A DNA stretch of 64,000 nt, taken from positions 2,542,001 to 2,606,000 of the forward strand of contig NZ_JAPENY010000003.1 of NCBI RefSeq assembly GCF_026341825.1, read 5' to 3'. The notes beneath the pieces are model-generated. The model saw only the letters and a program-made list of their open reading frames with translations, made no database searches and was not told the DNA's origin. This document shows positions 50,646 to 61,293 of this stretch, one piece after another. A program made the translations under genes and the position numbers. This DNA comes from Streptomyces sp. NBC_00620 (GTDB taxonomy: Bacteria > Actinomycetota > Actinomycetes > Streptomycetales > Streptomycetaceae). Position 1 is the stretch's first letter, and each line of letters opens with the position of its first letter.

Positions 50646-51272
50646 ATGAGTCACACCCTCGGCATCCGACAGGCCCAGAAGCAGAAGACCCGACAGGCCC
50701 TCCTGGACGCGGCGTTGGGGCTGCTGGAGGAGCAGAGCCTGAGCAGTCTGGGTCTGCGTGAGGTCACCCGTGCCGTCGGTGTCGCTCCGACCGCCTTCTA
50801 CCGGCACTTCCGCTCGACGGCGGATCTCGGTGTGGCGCTCGTCGAGGAGGCGCTGGGCAGTCTGCACCCGATGATCGGGGACACCGTGTCCGCGGCCGGT
50901 GACAGCGACGAACGCATCACACGCGCCGTCGATCTGATCGCCCATCATGTGGCGACCCACCCCGCGCACGTCCGCTTCATCGCGCGCGAGCGGCACAGCG
51001 GAGTCCAGCCGGTGCGGGAGGAGATCCGCGAGCAACTGGCCCGGTTCGCCGTGGAAGTGAAGGACGAGCTGGCCAAACAGCCCGAGTCGCAAGGGTGGAG
51101 CGACGACGACCTGCTGATGCTCGCGGGCCTGTACGTCGACCAGATGCTGATGACGGCCTCGCTCTTCCTGGAGGCGCTGGAGGCCTCCGAGGAGGAGCAG
51201 GACCGGGTGGCCCGCGTGGCGAGCCGCCAGATGCGGCTGATCAGCATCGGCCGCCGCAACTGGCTGGGGTGA
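50646..51272 (+). CDS. TetR-family regulator, FabR-like
   Basis: The product is 208 residues. The N-terminus has the FabR-like GIRQAQKQKTRQALLDAALGLL, with HTH LREVTRAVGVAPTAFYRHF at about residues 35-55. A helical C-terminal domain follows, with RFIARERHSG and DELAKQP segments typical of actinobacterial TetR members linked to fatty acid metabolism. The divergent region carries two dyads likely to be its operators. Targets are probably itself and the divergent small membrane proteins (inference). Confidence 0.93.
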   Translation: MSHTLGIRQAQKQKTRQALLDAALGLLEEQSLSSLGLREVTRAVGVAPTAFYRHFRSTADLGVALVEEALGSLHPMIGDTVSAAGDSDERITRAVDLIAHHVATHPAHVRFIARERHSGVQPVREEIREQLARFAVEVKDELAKQPESQGWSDDDLLMLAGLYVDQMLMTASLFLEALEASEEEQDRVARVASRQMRLISIGRRNWLG

Positions 51273-51346
51273 CGCCCTCGTTCACCGAGCACGTCACCCC
51301 ACAAAGCCGTCGGCCGCCGGCCTTCGAGCGAAAGCGGCGGGAACAG

Positions 51347-51700
51347 TCAGCCCGCCTGCTGCGCCTGACCGCCCTGGCCCCCCTGACCACCGCCGAAGCC
51401 GCCACAGCCACCGCCGCCGGCCCCACCGGTCGGCATACCGGACGGCCTGCCCGAGCCGGCCGCACCCGAGGGCATCCCGGAAGGAGCACCGGAGGGAGCA
51501 CCGGAGGGCCTGGCCGACCCCGCGGCATCGCTGGGCCGCCCGGACGGGCCTCCACTCGGCATTCCCGACGGCCGGGCGCATTCGGTCTGCCCGGTGCTGC
51601 CGCTGTCGGAGGACGACGAGTCGCCAGAGCCACAGGCCGCGAGCAGCGGCGCGAGTGCGAGCAGTGCGACGGCGGGGACGAGTCGTACGCGACGGTTCAT
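51347..51700 (-). CDS. Lipoprotein with Pro-Ser-Gly repeats
   Basis: The product is 117 residues. The signal (VRLVPAVALLALAPLLAAC) has a clear lipobox, LAAC. The mature part is a run of PSGMPSG/PSGAPSG-like repeats, then a Gly/Gln-rich tail (GGQGGQGGQ). It contains two further Cys residues outside the lipobox. No domain is recognised; it is probably a cell-envelope structural or spacer lipoprotein. The repeat region is prone to length change. Confidence 0.8.
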   Translation of the reverse strand: MNRRVRLVPAVALLALAPLLAACGSGDSSSSDSGSTGQTECARPSGMPSGGPSGRPSDAAGSARPSGAPSGAPSGMPSGAAGSGRPSGMPTGGAGGGGCGGFGGGQGGQGGQAQQAG

Positions 51701-51825
51701 GAGTCTTACTCCCAGTCAAGTCCCAGGCCCGGTTTATGAATGCCGGATGAGTACGGGATGAGTGGGGGCAAGAGCACCAGACGCAGGTAGGGCCGCGCTG
51801 TGCCGAAGCTGTGGCTAGCTGTGGA

Positions 51826-52809
51826 TCACCGCCTCCGGCGGGGGACGCGTTCACCCTCGTACAACGCGCTGATGGCAGCCGCTGTACCGGCCAGCTCCTC
51901 CCGCACCTCGGGCGGCGTGAGCACCTCCACGGCCTCCCCGAAGGCCAGTAACGTGCGTGCTTCGCGGATGAAGCCGTACGACAGGTGAGCGGTCACCCAC
52001 GCGCTCTCGCCGTCGTCCTCCGGCAGGGCCGTGAGCGAGGCGGCGTTGAGGCGGAGGAACAGGTCGAGGCGGGAGCGCTGTACCCGAACTGTGACATCGA
52101 GACCGCCGGGCCGCTCCTCCACCCGGCGCCGCAACACCTCCCAGACGTCGACGAGTTCGACGCCCGGCCGCCGCCGTACCGGATCGGGCAGGAGCGTGGC
52201 CGAGCTCACCCGGTCGACCCGGAACAGCCGCGGTCTGCCGCGCCGGTCGGCGACCAGGTACCAGACGCCCGCCTTGGAGACGAGCCCGTAGGGGTCGACG
52301 GTGTAGGTGCTCGGCTCGGCGGCGCCGCTGTGCCGGTAGCGCAGCCGCAGCCGGCGGTCGGCGAAGACGGCGTCCTGCAACACGTCCAGATCGACGGCCG
52401 GTTGGGGCCCGCCCTTCCAGCGCGTGGCGTCGACCAGGACGCGGCGGCTTGTCGCCTCGGCGGCCGGCCGGTGCGGGGCGGGTAGCGCGGCCATCACCTT
52501 GCGCAGTGCGGAGCCGAGCGCCGCGTCCAGACCGAGCGCGGCGTGCGCGCCCTGGGCGGCCAGGATGAAGAGCGCACGGGACTCGTCCGCGGTCAGCCCC
52601 GTGACGTCCGTACGGAATCCGGCGAGCAGTTCGATACCGCCATGCCGCCCGCGCTCGGCATACACCGGGACGCCGGAGGCGGACAGCGCCTCCACGTCCC
52701 GGTAGATGGTGCGCACCGACACCTCGAGCCGGTCGGCGAGTTCACGTGCGGGAACGCGGCCGCGGGTCTGGAGCAGCAGCAGGATCGAGAGCAGCCGGTC
52801 AGACTTCAC
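51826..52809 (-). CDS. WYL-domain transcriptional regulator
   Basis: The product is 327 residues from GTG 52809. It has an N-terminal HTH_11 winged helix (RLLSILLLLQTRGRVPARELADRLEVSVRTIYRDV), the WYL ligand-binding domain (GLVSKAGVWYLVADRRGR) and a WCX C-terminal extension. WYL regulators sense nucleic acids or small ligands and control stress, defence or metabolic genes. Codon 287 is TTA (5' base 51951), so translation should need bldA tRNA. It lies 71 bp after the thioesterase-like gene and may be co-transcribed with it. Confidence 0.94.
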   Translation of the reverse strand: MKSDRLLSILLLLQTRGRVPARELADRLEVSVRTIYRDVEALSASGVPVYAERGRHGGIELLAGFRTDVTGLTADESRALFILAAQGAHAALGLDAALGSALRKVMAALPAPHRPAAEATSRRVLVDATRWKGGPQPAVDLDVLQDAVFADRRLRLRYRHSGAAEPSTYTVDPYGLVSKAGVWYLVADRRGRPRLFRVDRVSSATLLPDPVRRRPGVELVDVWEVLRRRVEERPGGLDVTVRVQRSRLDLFLRLNAASLTALPEDDGESAWVTAHLSYGFIREARTLLAFGEAVEVLTPPEVREELAGTAAAISALYEGERVPRRRR

Positions 52810-52880
52810 AGGCCCCAGGGTCGCGTACGACTGGTTCGCCGACCGCGCGCGGTCGGCGATCCACCCGGACAGCCGGGCGT

Positions 52881-53741
52881 TCAGCCGATCCGCACCCGCG
52901 CGAGCTGCCGGGACTGCGCTACCAGCCGGTCCTCGCTGTCCCACACCTCGGCGTCCTCCTCCAGGAAGCCGCCGGCGAGGTTGCGGGTGGTGATCGACAC
53001 CCGGAGCGGGCCGGGCGCCGGGCGGGCGCGGACGTGCACCGTCAGTTCGACGGTCGGCACCCAGCCGGACAGGCCGAGTTCGAAGGCGGTCGGCGGGAGC
53101 GCGTCGACCGCGAGGAGCAGCGAGAAGGGGTCCGCGTCGCGGCCGTCGGCGAGACCGAGCCAGGCCCTCATCTCGCCCTTCCCGGAGGGTGATCCGAGGG
53201 CCCAGCCCAGGGTCGCCGGGTCGAGCTTGAGCATCAGCCGGTCGGCGATCGCCGAGCTGCCGGGCACCGGAGCGGGCGCGTCCTGGGGGCCGAAGCACTG
53301 GTCCACGGGCGGGAGCGCGGGCGGTTTCGCCGTCGTACGGACGTCCTCGGGAAGGGCATCGAGATCGCCGTACGAGGCGAGGACGCGGATCCGCTCGACC
53401 TCGCGACCCTCGTCGTCGTACTGGAAGAGGGACGCCTGCCCGGTGGAGAGGGTCCGCCCTGTGCGTACGATGTCCGTGCGGACGACCGCCGGTCCCGGCT
53501 GGGAGGCGGTCAGGTAGTGCGCGGAGATCGTGAACGGGTCGGTGTGCGGCAGGGCGTCCGCGAGGGCGCGGCCCAGGACGGCGAGGAGATAGCCGCCGTT
53601 GACCGCGCTGATGATCGTCCACCCGGCGGACAGATCGATGTCGTAGACGCCGGGTTCGCGCAGGGTGACCGCCGTGTCGCGGTCGAACTCGCTGTCGCCG
53701 ATCGTGGCCCGCAGGGCCCCTATCGAAGCTGCTTCTGACAT
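52881..53741 (-). CDS. Acyl-CoA thioesterase family protein (double hotdog)
   Basis: The product is 286 residues from ATG 53741. It has two hotdog-like halves with the TesB-type pattern: AVNGGYLLAVLGRALADAL in the helix of the first, FTISAHYLTASQPGPAVV, and a second half ending in LAGGFLEEDAEVWDSEDRLVAQSRQLAR. Family members hydrolyse acyl-CoAs. The substrate is unknown, and the active-site Asp/Gln pattern is only partly clear. The plus-strand side abuts a short intergenic region with no obvious terminator. Confidence 0.88.
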   Translation of the reverse strand: MSEAASIGALRATIGDSEFDRDTAVTLREPGVYDIDLSAGWTIISAVNGGYLLAVLGRALADALPHTDPFTISAHYLTASQPGPAVVRTDIVRTGRTLSTGQASLFQYDDEGREVERIRVLASYGDLDALPEDVRTTAKPPALPPVDQCFGPQDAPAPVPGSSAIADRLMLKLDPATLGWALGSPSGKGEMRAWLGLADGRDADPFSLLLAVDALPPTAFELGLSGWVPTVELTVHVRARPAPGPLRVSITTRNLAGGFLEEDAEVWDSEDRLVAQSRQLARVRIG

Positions 53742-53815
53742 GCCTGAACGGTACAACAGGAAATTACTAAGCGGTAGCTTTTACTGTTTCGGGCACATGA
53801 AGTCCGTTGAAACGT

Positions 53816-54481
53816 TCACGGCGTCTCCGGTTCCGTCGCCGTCGAGCGGCGGTGCCAGGCGCGCGGTGCCCGCCAGTGGAACCGCATCGCGAGCAGCCTC
53901 AGCACGAAGGCCGTGACGACCGCCAGCCCGCTGGTGAACGTGGTGAGCATGTCGTAGCGGATGCACACGACGACCATCGCGGCGCCGACCATCGCCGGCA
54001 CCGCGTACAGGTCGCGGTCCCAGCGCAGCAGTGAGGGCACCTCGTTGGCGAGGACGTCGCGCAGCACACCGCCGCCGACCGCGGTGGCGAGGCCGAGGGC
54101 CGCCGACTGGGTCAGGCCGAGCCCGTACTCGTACGCCTTCATCGTGCCGGCGACGCAGAAGAGGCCGAGTCCGGCCGCGTCGAAGACGTTGACGGCGACC
54201 TGGGTCCGCTCCACCTCCGGGTGGAGGAAGAAGACGAGCAGGGCGGCGAGCAGCGGGGTGCTGAAGTAGCCGAGGTCGGTGAACGCGGCCGGGGGTACGG
54301 CCCCGATGACCACGTCCCGGAACAGCCCTCCGCCCAGCGCGGTGACCTCGGCGAGTACGGCGATGCCGAAGACGTCGAAGTTCTTGCGGACGGCCAGCAG
54401 GGCGCCGGAGATCGCGAAGACGAAGATCCCCACGAGGTCGAGGACATGCTGGACGGAGGGGGTGAACAGTTCCTGGAGCAC
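53816..54481 (-). CDS. UPF0126/TRIC-type cation channel family membrane protein
   Basis: The product is 221 residues from GTG 54481. Two UPF0126 repeats of three TM helices each carry the Gly-rich GGGLFRDVVIGAVPP and GGGVLRDVLANEVPSLL motifs. It has the usual family length. Bacterial relatives form monovalent cation channels (TRIC-like). No partner is adjacent. The region just upstream has no strong ribosome site; a minus-strand TAGGTA lies about ten bases before the GTG, so a near-leaderless mRNA is possible (inference). Confidence 0.92.
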   Translation of the reverse strand: MLQELFTPSVQHVLDLVGIFVFAISGALLAVRKNFDVFGIAVLAEVTALGGGLFRDVVIGAVPPAAFTDLGYFSTPLLAALLVFFLHPEVERTQVAVNVFDAAGLGLFCVAGTMKAYEYGLGLTQSAALGLATAVGGGVLRDVLANEVPSLLRWDRDLYAVPAMVGAAMVVVCIRYDMLTTFTSGLAVVTAFVLRLLAMRFHWRAPRAWHRRSTATEPETP

Positions 54482-54500
54482 CCGACATTTTTACCTACGC

Positions 54501-54532
54501 CGACGGGAGAGCGCGCATGCGCTCTCCCGTCG
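54501..54532 (-). terminator. Oligopeptide operon terminator
   Basis: A perfect 14-bp stem (CGACGGGAGAGCGC and its complement) with a GCAT loop lies 29 bases beyond the stop of the last ABC gene. It is the end of the five-gene operon. Confidence 0.9.
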
Positions 54533-54560
54533 CTGGTCGTTCGGCCCGGCTCCCCGGTGA

Positions 54561-55867
<1,307 letters not shown>

Positions 55868-55871
<4 letters not shown>

Positions 55872-56965
55872 AGCTTCGGCGCAATCTCTTCGGTCCAGAT
55901 CCGCGTACGGTCCTCCTGCGAGAGGTGGCAGGCGGAGTAGTGCCCGCTGCCGACCAGTTGCAGTTCGGGGCGCACGGTACGGGTGACATCGCCCTTGGGG
56001 AGATCCGCGTACGGGCAGCGCGGGTGGAAGGCGCAGCCCGAGGGGACGTTGATGAGGCTCGGCGGCTGGCCCTTGACGGGGATGAGCCGCTCGGACGTCT
56101 CCCGGTCGATGCGCGGCATCGAGCCCAGCAAGCCCCAGGTGTAGGGGTGCTGCGGCCGCTCGAAGATCGTGTCGACCGGACCGCGCTCCGCGCACCGGCC
56201 GCCGTACATCACCAGGACGTCGTCGGCGATCTCGGCGACCACACCCAGGTCGTGGGTGATGAGGACGACGGCGGAGCCGAACTCCTTCTGCAGATCGCGG
56301 ATGAGGTCGAGGATCTGCGCCTGGACGGTCACGTCCAGGGCGGTCGTCGGCTCGTCCGCGATGAGCAGTTCGGGGTTGTTGACGAGCGCCATGGCGATCA
56401 TCGCGCGCTGGCGCATACCGCCGGAGAACTCGTGCGGGTAGCTGTCGACGCGCTTGCCGGGCTCGGGGATGCCGACCCGGTCGAGCATCTCGATGGCCCG
56501 CCTGCGCGCGGTCTTCTTGTCGACCTTGTGGTGGACGCGGTACGCCTCCACGATCTGGTTACCGATCGTGTAGTACGGGTGCATCGCCGAGAGCGGGTCC
56601 TGGAAGATCATCGCCATCTCGCGGCCGCGGAGCTTGCGCACCTCGTCCGGGTCGGCGCTCACCAGTTCCTGGCCGTCGAGCCAGATCTCGCCGGACATCC
56701 GGACGTGCTTGCCGCCCGCGCCCAGCCGGTGCAGGCCCATGATCGCCAGCGAGGTGACGGACTTCCCGGATCCCGACTCGCCCACGATGGAGAGGGTCTT
56801 GCCCTTCTCCAGCGAGAAGCTGAGCCCGTCGACGGACTTGACCACGCCGTCGTCGGTCGGGAAGTGCACCTTGAGGTCGCGTACTTCGAGGAAGGCGCTC
56901 GGTGCGTCCGAGCGCGCGGTGACGGGTTCGCCTACCGCGGCGCCGGTCTTGGACAGTTCGGTCAC
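55868..56965 (-). CDS. Oligopeptide ABC transporter ATPase (OppD-type)
   Basis: The product is 365 residues with a GTG start that overlaps the permease stop by four bases. It has Walker A SIVGESGSGKSV, signature FSGGMRQRA, Walker B LLIADEPTTALD and LITHDLGVV, then the oligopeptide_C domain with the CAFHPRCPYA Cys motif, which may bind an Fe-S cluster in relatives. It pairs with OppF on the cytoplasmic face. Overlapping starts and stops indicate coupled translation of OppB-D-F. Confidence 0.97.
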
Positions 56966-57969
56966 GAGAGCCTCACCCGAGGGTCGGCGGCCGCGTAGAG
57001 CAGGTCCACCAGAAGATTTGCGATCACGACGAAGAGTGCGGCGACCAGGGTGACACCGAGGATCTTGGGCAGGTCGTTGTCGGTGATGCCCTGTACCGCG
57101 TACTGGCCGATGCCGGGCAGCGAGAACACGTACTCGGTGATCACGGCTCCGCCGAGCAGCAGACCGAGGTCCATGCCGAAGATGGTGATGATCGGCGTCA
57201 GCGCGGCCCGCAGCCCGTGCCGCACCACGACCTTGCTCTCACGCAGGCCCTTGGCGCGGGCCGTACGGATGTAGTCCTCGTTCATCGTCTCCAGCATGCC
57301 CGAGCGGGTGAGCCGCGCGTAGATGGCGGAGTAGAGGAGTGCGAGCGAGCACCACGCGGGGAAGAGGGTGTTGGCCCACTCCGCGGGATTCTCGGTGAAC
57401 GGGACGTACGTCTGGCCGAAGATCGGCCACTGGAAGGTGAAGAGCAGCAGCGCCAGGTTGCCCGTGAAGAACATGGGCAGCGAGACACCGGCGAGGGCGA
57501 TGCCCATGAAGGTGCGGTCGAGGAACGAGCGCGGCTTGAGCGCGGAGACCACACCGGCCGTGACACCGGACACCAGCCAGAGCACGGCGGCACCGGCGGC
57601 CAGCGAGGCCGTCACCGGAATGCGGGAGGTCAGCTCCGGCCAGACCGCCTGGTGGGTCTTGAAGGAGTAGCCGAAGCAGGGCGCGTCGCAGTGCGCCGTG
57701 GTGGGGCCGAGGTCATAGGTGGATCCGACCACGATCCCCTTGATGAAGTGCCAGAACTGGAGATAGAGGGGCTGGTCCAGTCCGAGGTTTTGCTTGACCG
57801 CGGCGATGTCGGCCGCCGTCGGGCTCTTCCCGATGTACTGCTGGGCCAGCGAGTCGGCGGTCTGACCGGCGAACCGCGGCAGTACGAAGAAGATGGCGAA
57901 GGTGACCGCGGTGACGACCAGCAGCAGGATCACTGCCGCGGCCATCCGGCGGAGGATGTACGAGATCAC
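56962..57969 (-). CDS. Oligopeptide ABC transporter permease (OppB-type)
   Basis: The product is 335 residues with a GTG start. The typical OppB N-terminal helix MISYILRRMAAAVILLLVVT is followed by an extracytoplasmic loop, about five more TM segments, and the EAA-like coupling loop NEDYIRTARAKGLRESKVV. It forms half of the transmembrane channel. It begins 69 bases after the binding-protein gene, with a stem-loop between. Confidence 0.97.
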   Translation of the reverse strand: MISYILRRMAAAVILLLVVTAVTFAIFFVLPRFAGQTADSLAQQYIGKSPTAADIAAVKQNLGLDQPLYLQFWHFIKGIVVGSTYDLGPTTAHCDAPCFGYSFKTHQAVWPELTSRIPVTASLAAGAAVLWLVSGVTAGVVSALKPRSFLDRTFMGIALAGVSLPMFFTGNLALLLFTFQWPIFGQTYVPFTENPAEWANTLFPAWCSLALLYSAIYARLTRSGMLETMNEDYIRTARAKGLRESKVVVRHGLRAALTPIITIFGMDLGLLLGGAVITEYVFSLPGIGQYAVQGITDNDLPKILGVTLVAALFVVIANLLVDLLYAAADPRVRLS

Positions 57970-57981
57970 GGGGATCGGCGC

Positions 57982-58015
57982 TGGTGCCCGCGGGCCGCGA
58001 AGCCCGCGGGCACCA
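57982..58015 (-). terminator. Stem-loop between binding protein and permease genes
   Basis: A perfect 13-bp stem (TGGTGCCCGCGGG and its complement, 8-nt loop) lies in the 69-bp intercistronic gap. Such elements stabilise the upstream mRNA and lower downstream expression, giving more binding protein than permease. Function here is inference. Confidence 0.75.
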
Positions 58016-58038
58016 ATGCCTTCACCTGCCTTCCGGGG

Positions 58039-59790
58039 CTACTTCTTGGTCGTACCGATGTTGAGGTAGTCGTACTGACCGCTGAAGGCCGCCGTGGACA
58101 CCAGGTTGGTGAAGCCGGCCGGGCGGTACAGCAGGACCTTGAAGTAGGTCAGCGGAACGAGGGCCGCCTCTTCCATGGTCTTCTTGTCGACCTCGGTGTA
58201 CATGGCGTCACGCGTCGCCTTGTCCTCCGTGCCGATCGCCTTCTCCAGCGTGGTGTTGACGTCGGCGTTGTCGAACTGCGACAGGTTGGTGTTGCCGGAC
58301 GCGCCGATCGCGTCACCGTGCAGGATCTGCTGCAGGAAGCCGTAGCCGGACGGCCAGTCGGAACCCCACTGCATCATCATCAGACCGATGTTGTTCTTCT
58401 TGTCGAACTCGGGGACACCCGCGTTGTCGGTGAAGTACTTGCCCGACGGGTACTGCTTCAGGCTGGCGTTGATCCCGGCGGCCTTCAGCGAGTTGATGAT
58501 CGCGGTGGCCGCGTCGATCTCCGCCGGGCGGTCGCTGCGCGCGGAGATGTTCGTGGTGATCGACGTCTTGCCGCAGGCCGTCAGCTGCTCCTTGGCCTTG
58601 GCCACGTCGCCCTTGTTGCCGGCGGAGGCGTAGATGTCCGACTTCTCGTAGCCCGGGATGTCCGGCGGGAGGACGGTGGTGGCGATGTCACCGCGGATCG
58701 GGCCGCCCTCGGCGGTCTGCACCGAGACCTTGTCGATCGCGTACTCGACGGCCTTGCGGCAGGCGACGTTGTCGAACGGCGCGAGCTTGGTGTTGATCGC
58801 CATGTAGACGAGACGGCCACCGTAGGTGTTGTCGGTGTTGGCCTTCAGGTCGGCGGAGTTGACGACCTTCGCCTGCGTCGCGGCCTGGACACCCGTACCG
58901 CCCAGGTCTATGGCGTTACCGGCCAAGACGTCCTGGTCGATCGTCTCGGCGTTGACCTTCAGCTTGACGACGATCTTGTCCGGGTACTGCTTGCGCAGCG
59001 GGTCGGTCGACGCGTCCCAGTTCTCGTTGCGGACGAGGACGGCCTGCTTGCCATCCTCGTAGCTCTCGAACTTGTACGAGCCCGAGGACACGATGTTCTT
59101 GACGTAGTCGACGCCGGTGTCCTTGGCCTGCGGGACCGGAGCCGTCTGCGGCGTGGCGACCAGGTAGTCGAACTCCTGGAAGGCGCGGTTGAGCTTGAAG
59201 ACGACCGTGGTGTCGTCCGGCGTCTCGATCGACGACAGACCCTCGGCGCTCTTGTCCTTGTAGGGACCCTTGTACTTGTCGCCGCCCTCGAGGAACTGCT
59301 GGAAGTAGTTCGGGCCGAGGGAGAGCACGTCACGCGCGAAGTTGGAGCGCTCCACGGCGTACTTCACGTCCTTCGACGTGATCGCCGTGCCGTCCTGGTA
59401 CTTCAGGCCCGAACGCAGCTTGTACGTCCAGGTCTTGCCGCCGTCGCTCGGTACACCCGCGCTCGCGGCGAGGTCCGGGACCAGCTCGTTGCCCTTGTCG
59501 CCCGCAGCGGGCTTGAAGGTCATCAGCGGGCGGGCGTACAGCCGGCTGAAGTTGTACATGTACGCGTAGTACGTGTTGCCCGGGTCGAAGGAGTCCGGGA
59601 CGTCGGAGTACTCGTAAGTGACCGTCCCGCCCTTCTGGGTGGAGGCGTTGACGACGTCCTTGGTCGCCGCGTTGGCGCCGGCCGACTTCGTTCCGTCATT
59701 GTTCTCGTTGTCATCGGCTTTGCTGCAACCCGCAAGTAGCAGGCTCACAGAGCCGATGGCCGCAACCGCGGCCAGCGCTGACCTTCGCAT
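58039..59790 (-). CDS. Oligopeptide ABC transporter substrate-binding lipoprotein
   Basis: The product is 583 residues from ATG 59790 with GGAGGAAG about nine bases upstream. It has a signal peptide with lipobox LLAGC, then an SBP_bac_5 domain: YEYSDVPDSFDP at the opening, WTYKLRSGLKYQDG, DVKYAVERS and the closing NLVSTAAFSGQYDYLN. It captures peptides at the outer face of the membrane for the OppBC channel. The preceding N-terminal extension in the same frame is upstream leader, not coding. Confidence 0.97.
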   Translation of the reverse strand: MRRSALAAVAAIGSVSLLLAGCSKADDNENNDGTKSAGANAATKDVVNASTQKGGTVTYEYSDVPDSFDPGNTYYAYMYNFSRLYARPLMTFKPAAGDKGNELVPDLAASAGVPSDGGKTWTYKLRSGLKYQDGTAITSKDVKYAVERSNFARDVLSLGPNYFQQFLEGGDKYKGPYKDKSAEGLSSIETPDDTTVVFKLNRAFQEFDYLVATPQTAPVPQAKDTGVDYVKNIVSSGSYKFESYEDGKQAVLVRNENWDASTDPLRKQYPDKIVVKLKVNAETIDQDVLAGNAIDLGGTGVQAATQAKVVNSADLKANTDNTYGGRLVYMAINTKLAPFDNVACRKAVEYAIDKVSVQTAEGGPIRGDIATTVLPPDIPGYEKSDIYASAGNKGDVAKAKEQLTACGKTSITTNISARSDRPAEIDAATAIINSLKAAGINASLKQYPSGKYFTDNAGVPEFDKKNNIGLMMMQWGSDWPSGYGFLQQILHGDAIGASGNTNLSQFDNADVNTTLEKAIGTEDKATRDAMYTEVDKKTMEEAALVPLTYFKVLLYRPAGFTNLVSTAAFSGQYDYLNIGTTKK

Positions 59791-59845
59791 GATGGTCTGC
59801 TTCCTCCATTGTTGGAAACTTGATGGACTCTCGGCGCGGCCCATG

Positions 59846-60844
59846 TCAGCGGCTGCGCGGGTCGAGAGCGTCGCGGAGACCGTCGCCGAGCAGGTTGAAC
59901 GCCAGCACGGTGACGAAGATCGCGAGGCCGGGCACGATCAGGAACTGCGGATCGACCTGGTAGTAGGTGACCGCCTCACTGATCATCCCGCCCCAGGACG
60001 CCTGCGGGGGCTGGATACCGACGCCCAGGAAGCTCAGGCTGGCCTCGAACAGGATGTTGGTCGGGATGAGCAGCGTCGAGTAGACGATGATCGGGCCGAC
60101 CAGGTTGGGGAGCAGCTCCCGGAAGAGGATGTACGGCCCCTTCGCGCCCATCCCCCGGGAGGCGTCGACGAACTCGCGCTCCCGCAGGGCCAGGGTCTGG
60201 CCTCGGACGATGCGTCCCAGGTAGGGCCAGTTGAAGAAGCCGATGATGAAGATCAGCACGCTGATGTGGAGCGGCAGCCCTTCCAGGCCGAACGCGCCGC
60301 CCTGCAGCGTGGCGGAGATGGCGATCGCGAAGAGCAGGAGGGGAAAGGCGAGGAAGGTGTCCATCAGGCGGCTGATGATCGTGTCGACCCGCCCGCCGTA
60401 GTACCCGGCGACCACACCCAGGACCGTACCGATCACGTTCGAGAGGATCGTCGCCCCGAACGCGACGACCAGCGAGACCCAGGAGCCTTCGAGGATGCGG
60501 GTCGCGATGTCGCGCCCGAACTTCGGCTCCACGCCGAGCGGGTGCGCCCAGCTCATCCCGCCGAAGTCGCCCAGGGGCAGCGAGGTGTTGGGATCGATCA
60601 GATCCTGGTTGAAGGCGTTCGGGTCGAGGCCGAGCACCGCCTGGATAGGGCGCGAGAGCGCCGCCAGCAGGATGAGCAGCACCACGATGACACCGCCGGC
60701 GACCGCCACCTTGTCGCGCTTGAAGCGCGTCCAGGCGATCTGCCCCAGGGAACGGCCCTCGATCTGCCCCTTGTCGACTCCGGCCAGCACAGCTTCCGGC
60801 TGTGCTTCCGTTTCCGACCCGGTGGTCTCGATCGGTGCGGTCAC
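59846..60844 (-). CDS. Oligopeptide ABC transporter permease (OppC-type)
   Basis: The product is about 332 residues from GTG 60844 (AGAGGGG upstream); ATG 60916 is in frame but has no ribosome site. The first TM helix is VAVAGGVIVVLLILLAAL, followed by a long extracytoplasmic loop, further TM helices, and the coupling loop EREFVDASRGMGAKGPYILFRELLPN. It is placed first in the operon, before the binding protein, which is less usual than the A-B-C-D-F order. Confidence 0.95.
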   Translation of the reverse strand: MTAPIETTGSETEAQPEAVLAGVDKGQIEGRSLGQIAWTRFKRDKVAVAGGVIVVLLILLAALSRPIQAVLGLDPNAFNQDLIDPNTSLPLGDFGGMSWAHPLGVEPKFGRDIATRILEGSWVSLVVAFGATILSNVIGTVLGVVAGYYGGRVDTIISRLMDTFLAFPLLLFAIAISATLQGGAFGLEGLPLHISVLIFIIGFFNWPYLGRIVRGQTLALREREFVDASRGMGAKGPYILFRELLPNLVGPIIVYSTLLIPTNILFEASLSFLGVGIQPPQASWGGMISEAVTYYQVDPQFLIVPGLAIFVTVLAFNLLGDGLRDALDPRSR

Positions 60845-61293
60845 AATGACCCGACCCCTCTGACCGGTGGTGACCGGCCTACGCCTGCCGCTGTCTGCGG
60901 CTTGGTTCACTTGCATGCCGGGAGCGGCCGCAGATGATGCGGCCTGGAATCCCGGGCTGATCCGACGACTTGCACTCGCTCACAGGATCGATGACCCCAT
61001 GTCTGACACGGGAGTCTTCATGGCCGCCACGATCACGTGCCAGGTCTGATGGAGAAAGTATGCGCAACCGTGATGCGGTTAAGGGGATTCCGTTATCCGA
61101 ACAGCGGGTAACGCCCGGCGGACAGGGGGCAGTTGGGGTGGAAGCGGCCATGCAGGGCCCTTTCGGCCAGTGTCAGCCTCAAAGGGGACATGCAGCCCTT
61201 ACATCTCCTGATACGCAGGTCAGACGCGACGTTGCGACGGACAGAATCAGGGCGCGGCGGGGCGGAGACCAGGTCGTGATGATGGTGTGGAGA
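60845..61293. other. Non-coding region upstream of the peptide operon
   Basis: About 450 bp between the SseB-like stop and the OppC start, all genes on the minus strand. It should hold the operon promoter. A minus-strand stretch near 61060-61090 contains an AT-richer island with a possible -10 (CATACT) but no convincing -35. A short ORF of 90 codons here lacks codon bias and a ribosome site and is not called. Confidence 0.45.

Noticed and set aside
60879..61151. 90-codon minus-strand ORF upstream of the OppC gene
   Set aside because: No ribosome site or codon bias; more likely promoter/leader region.
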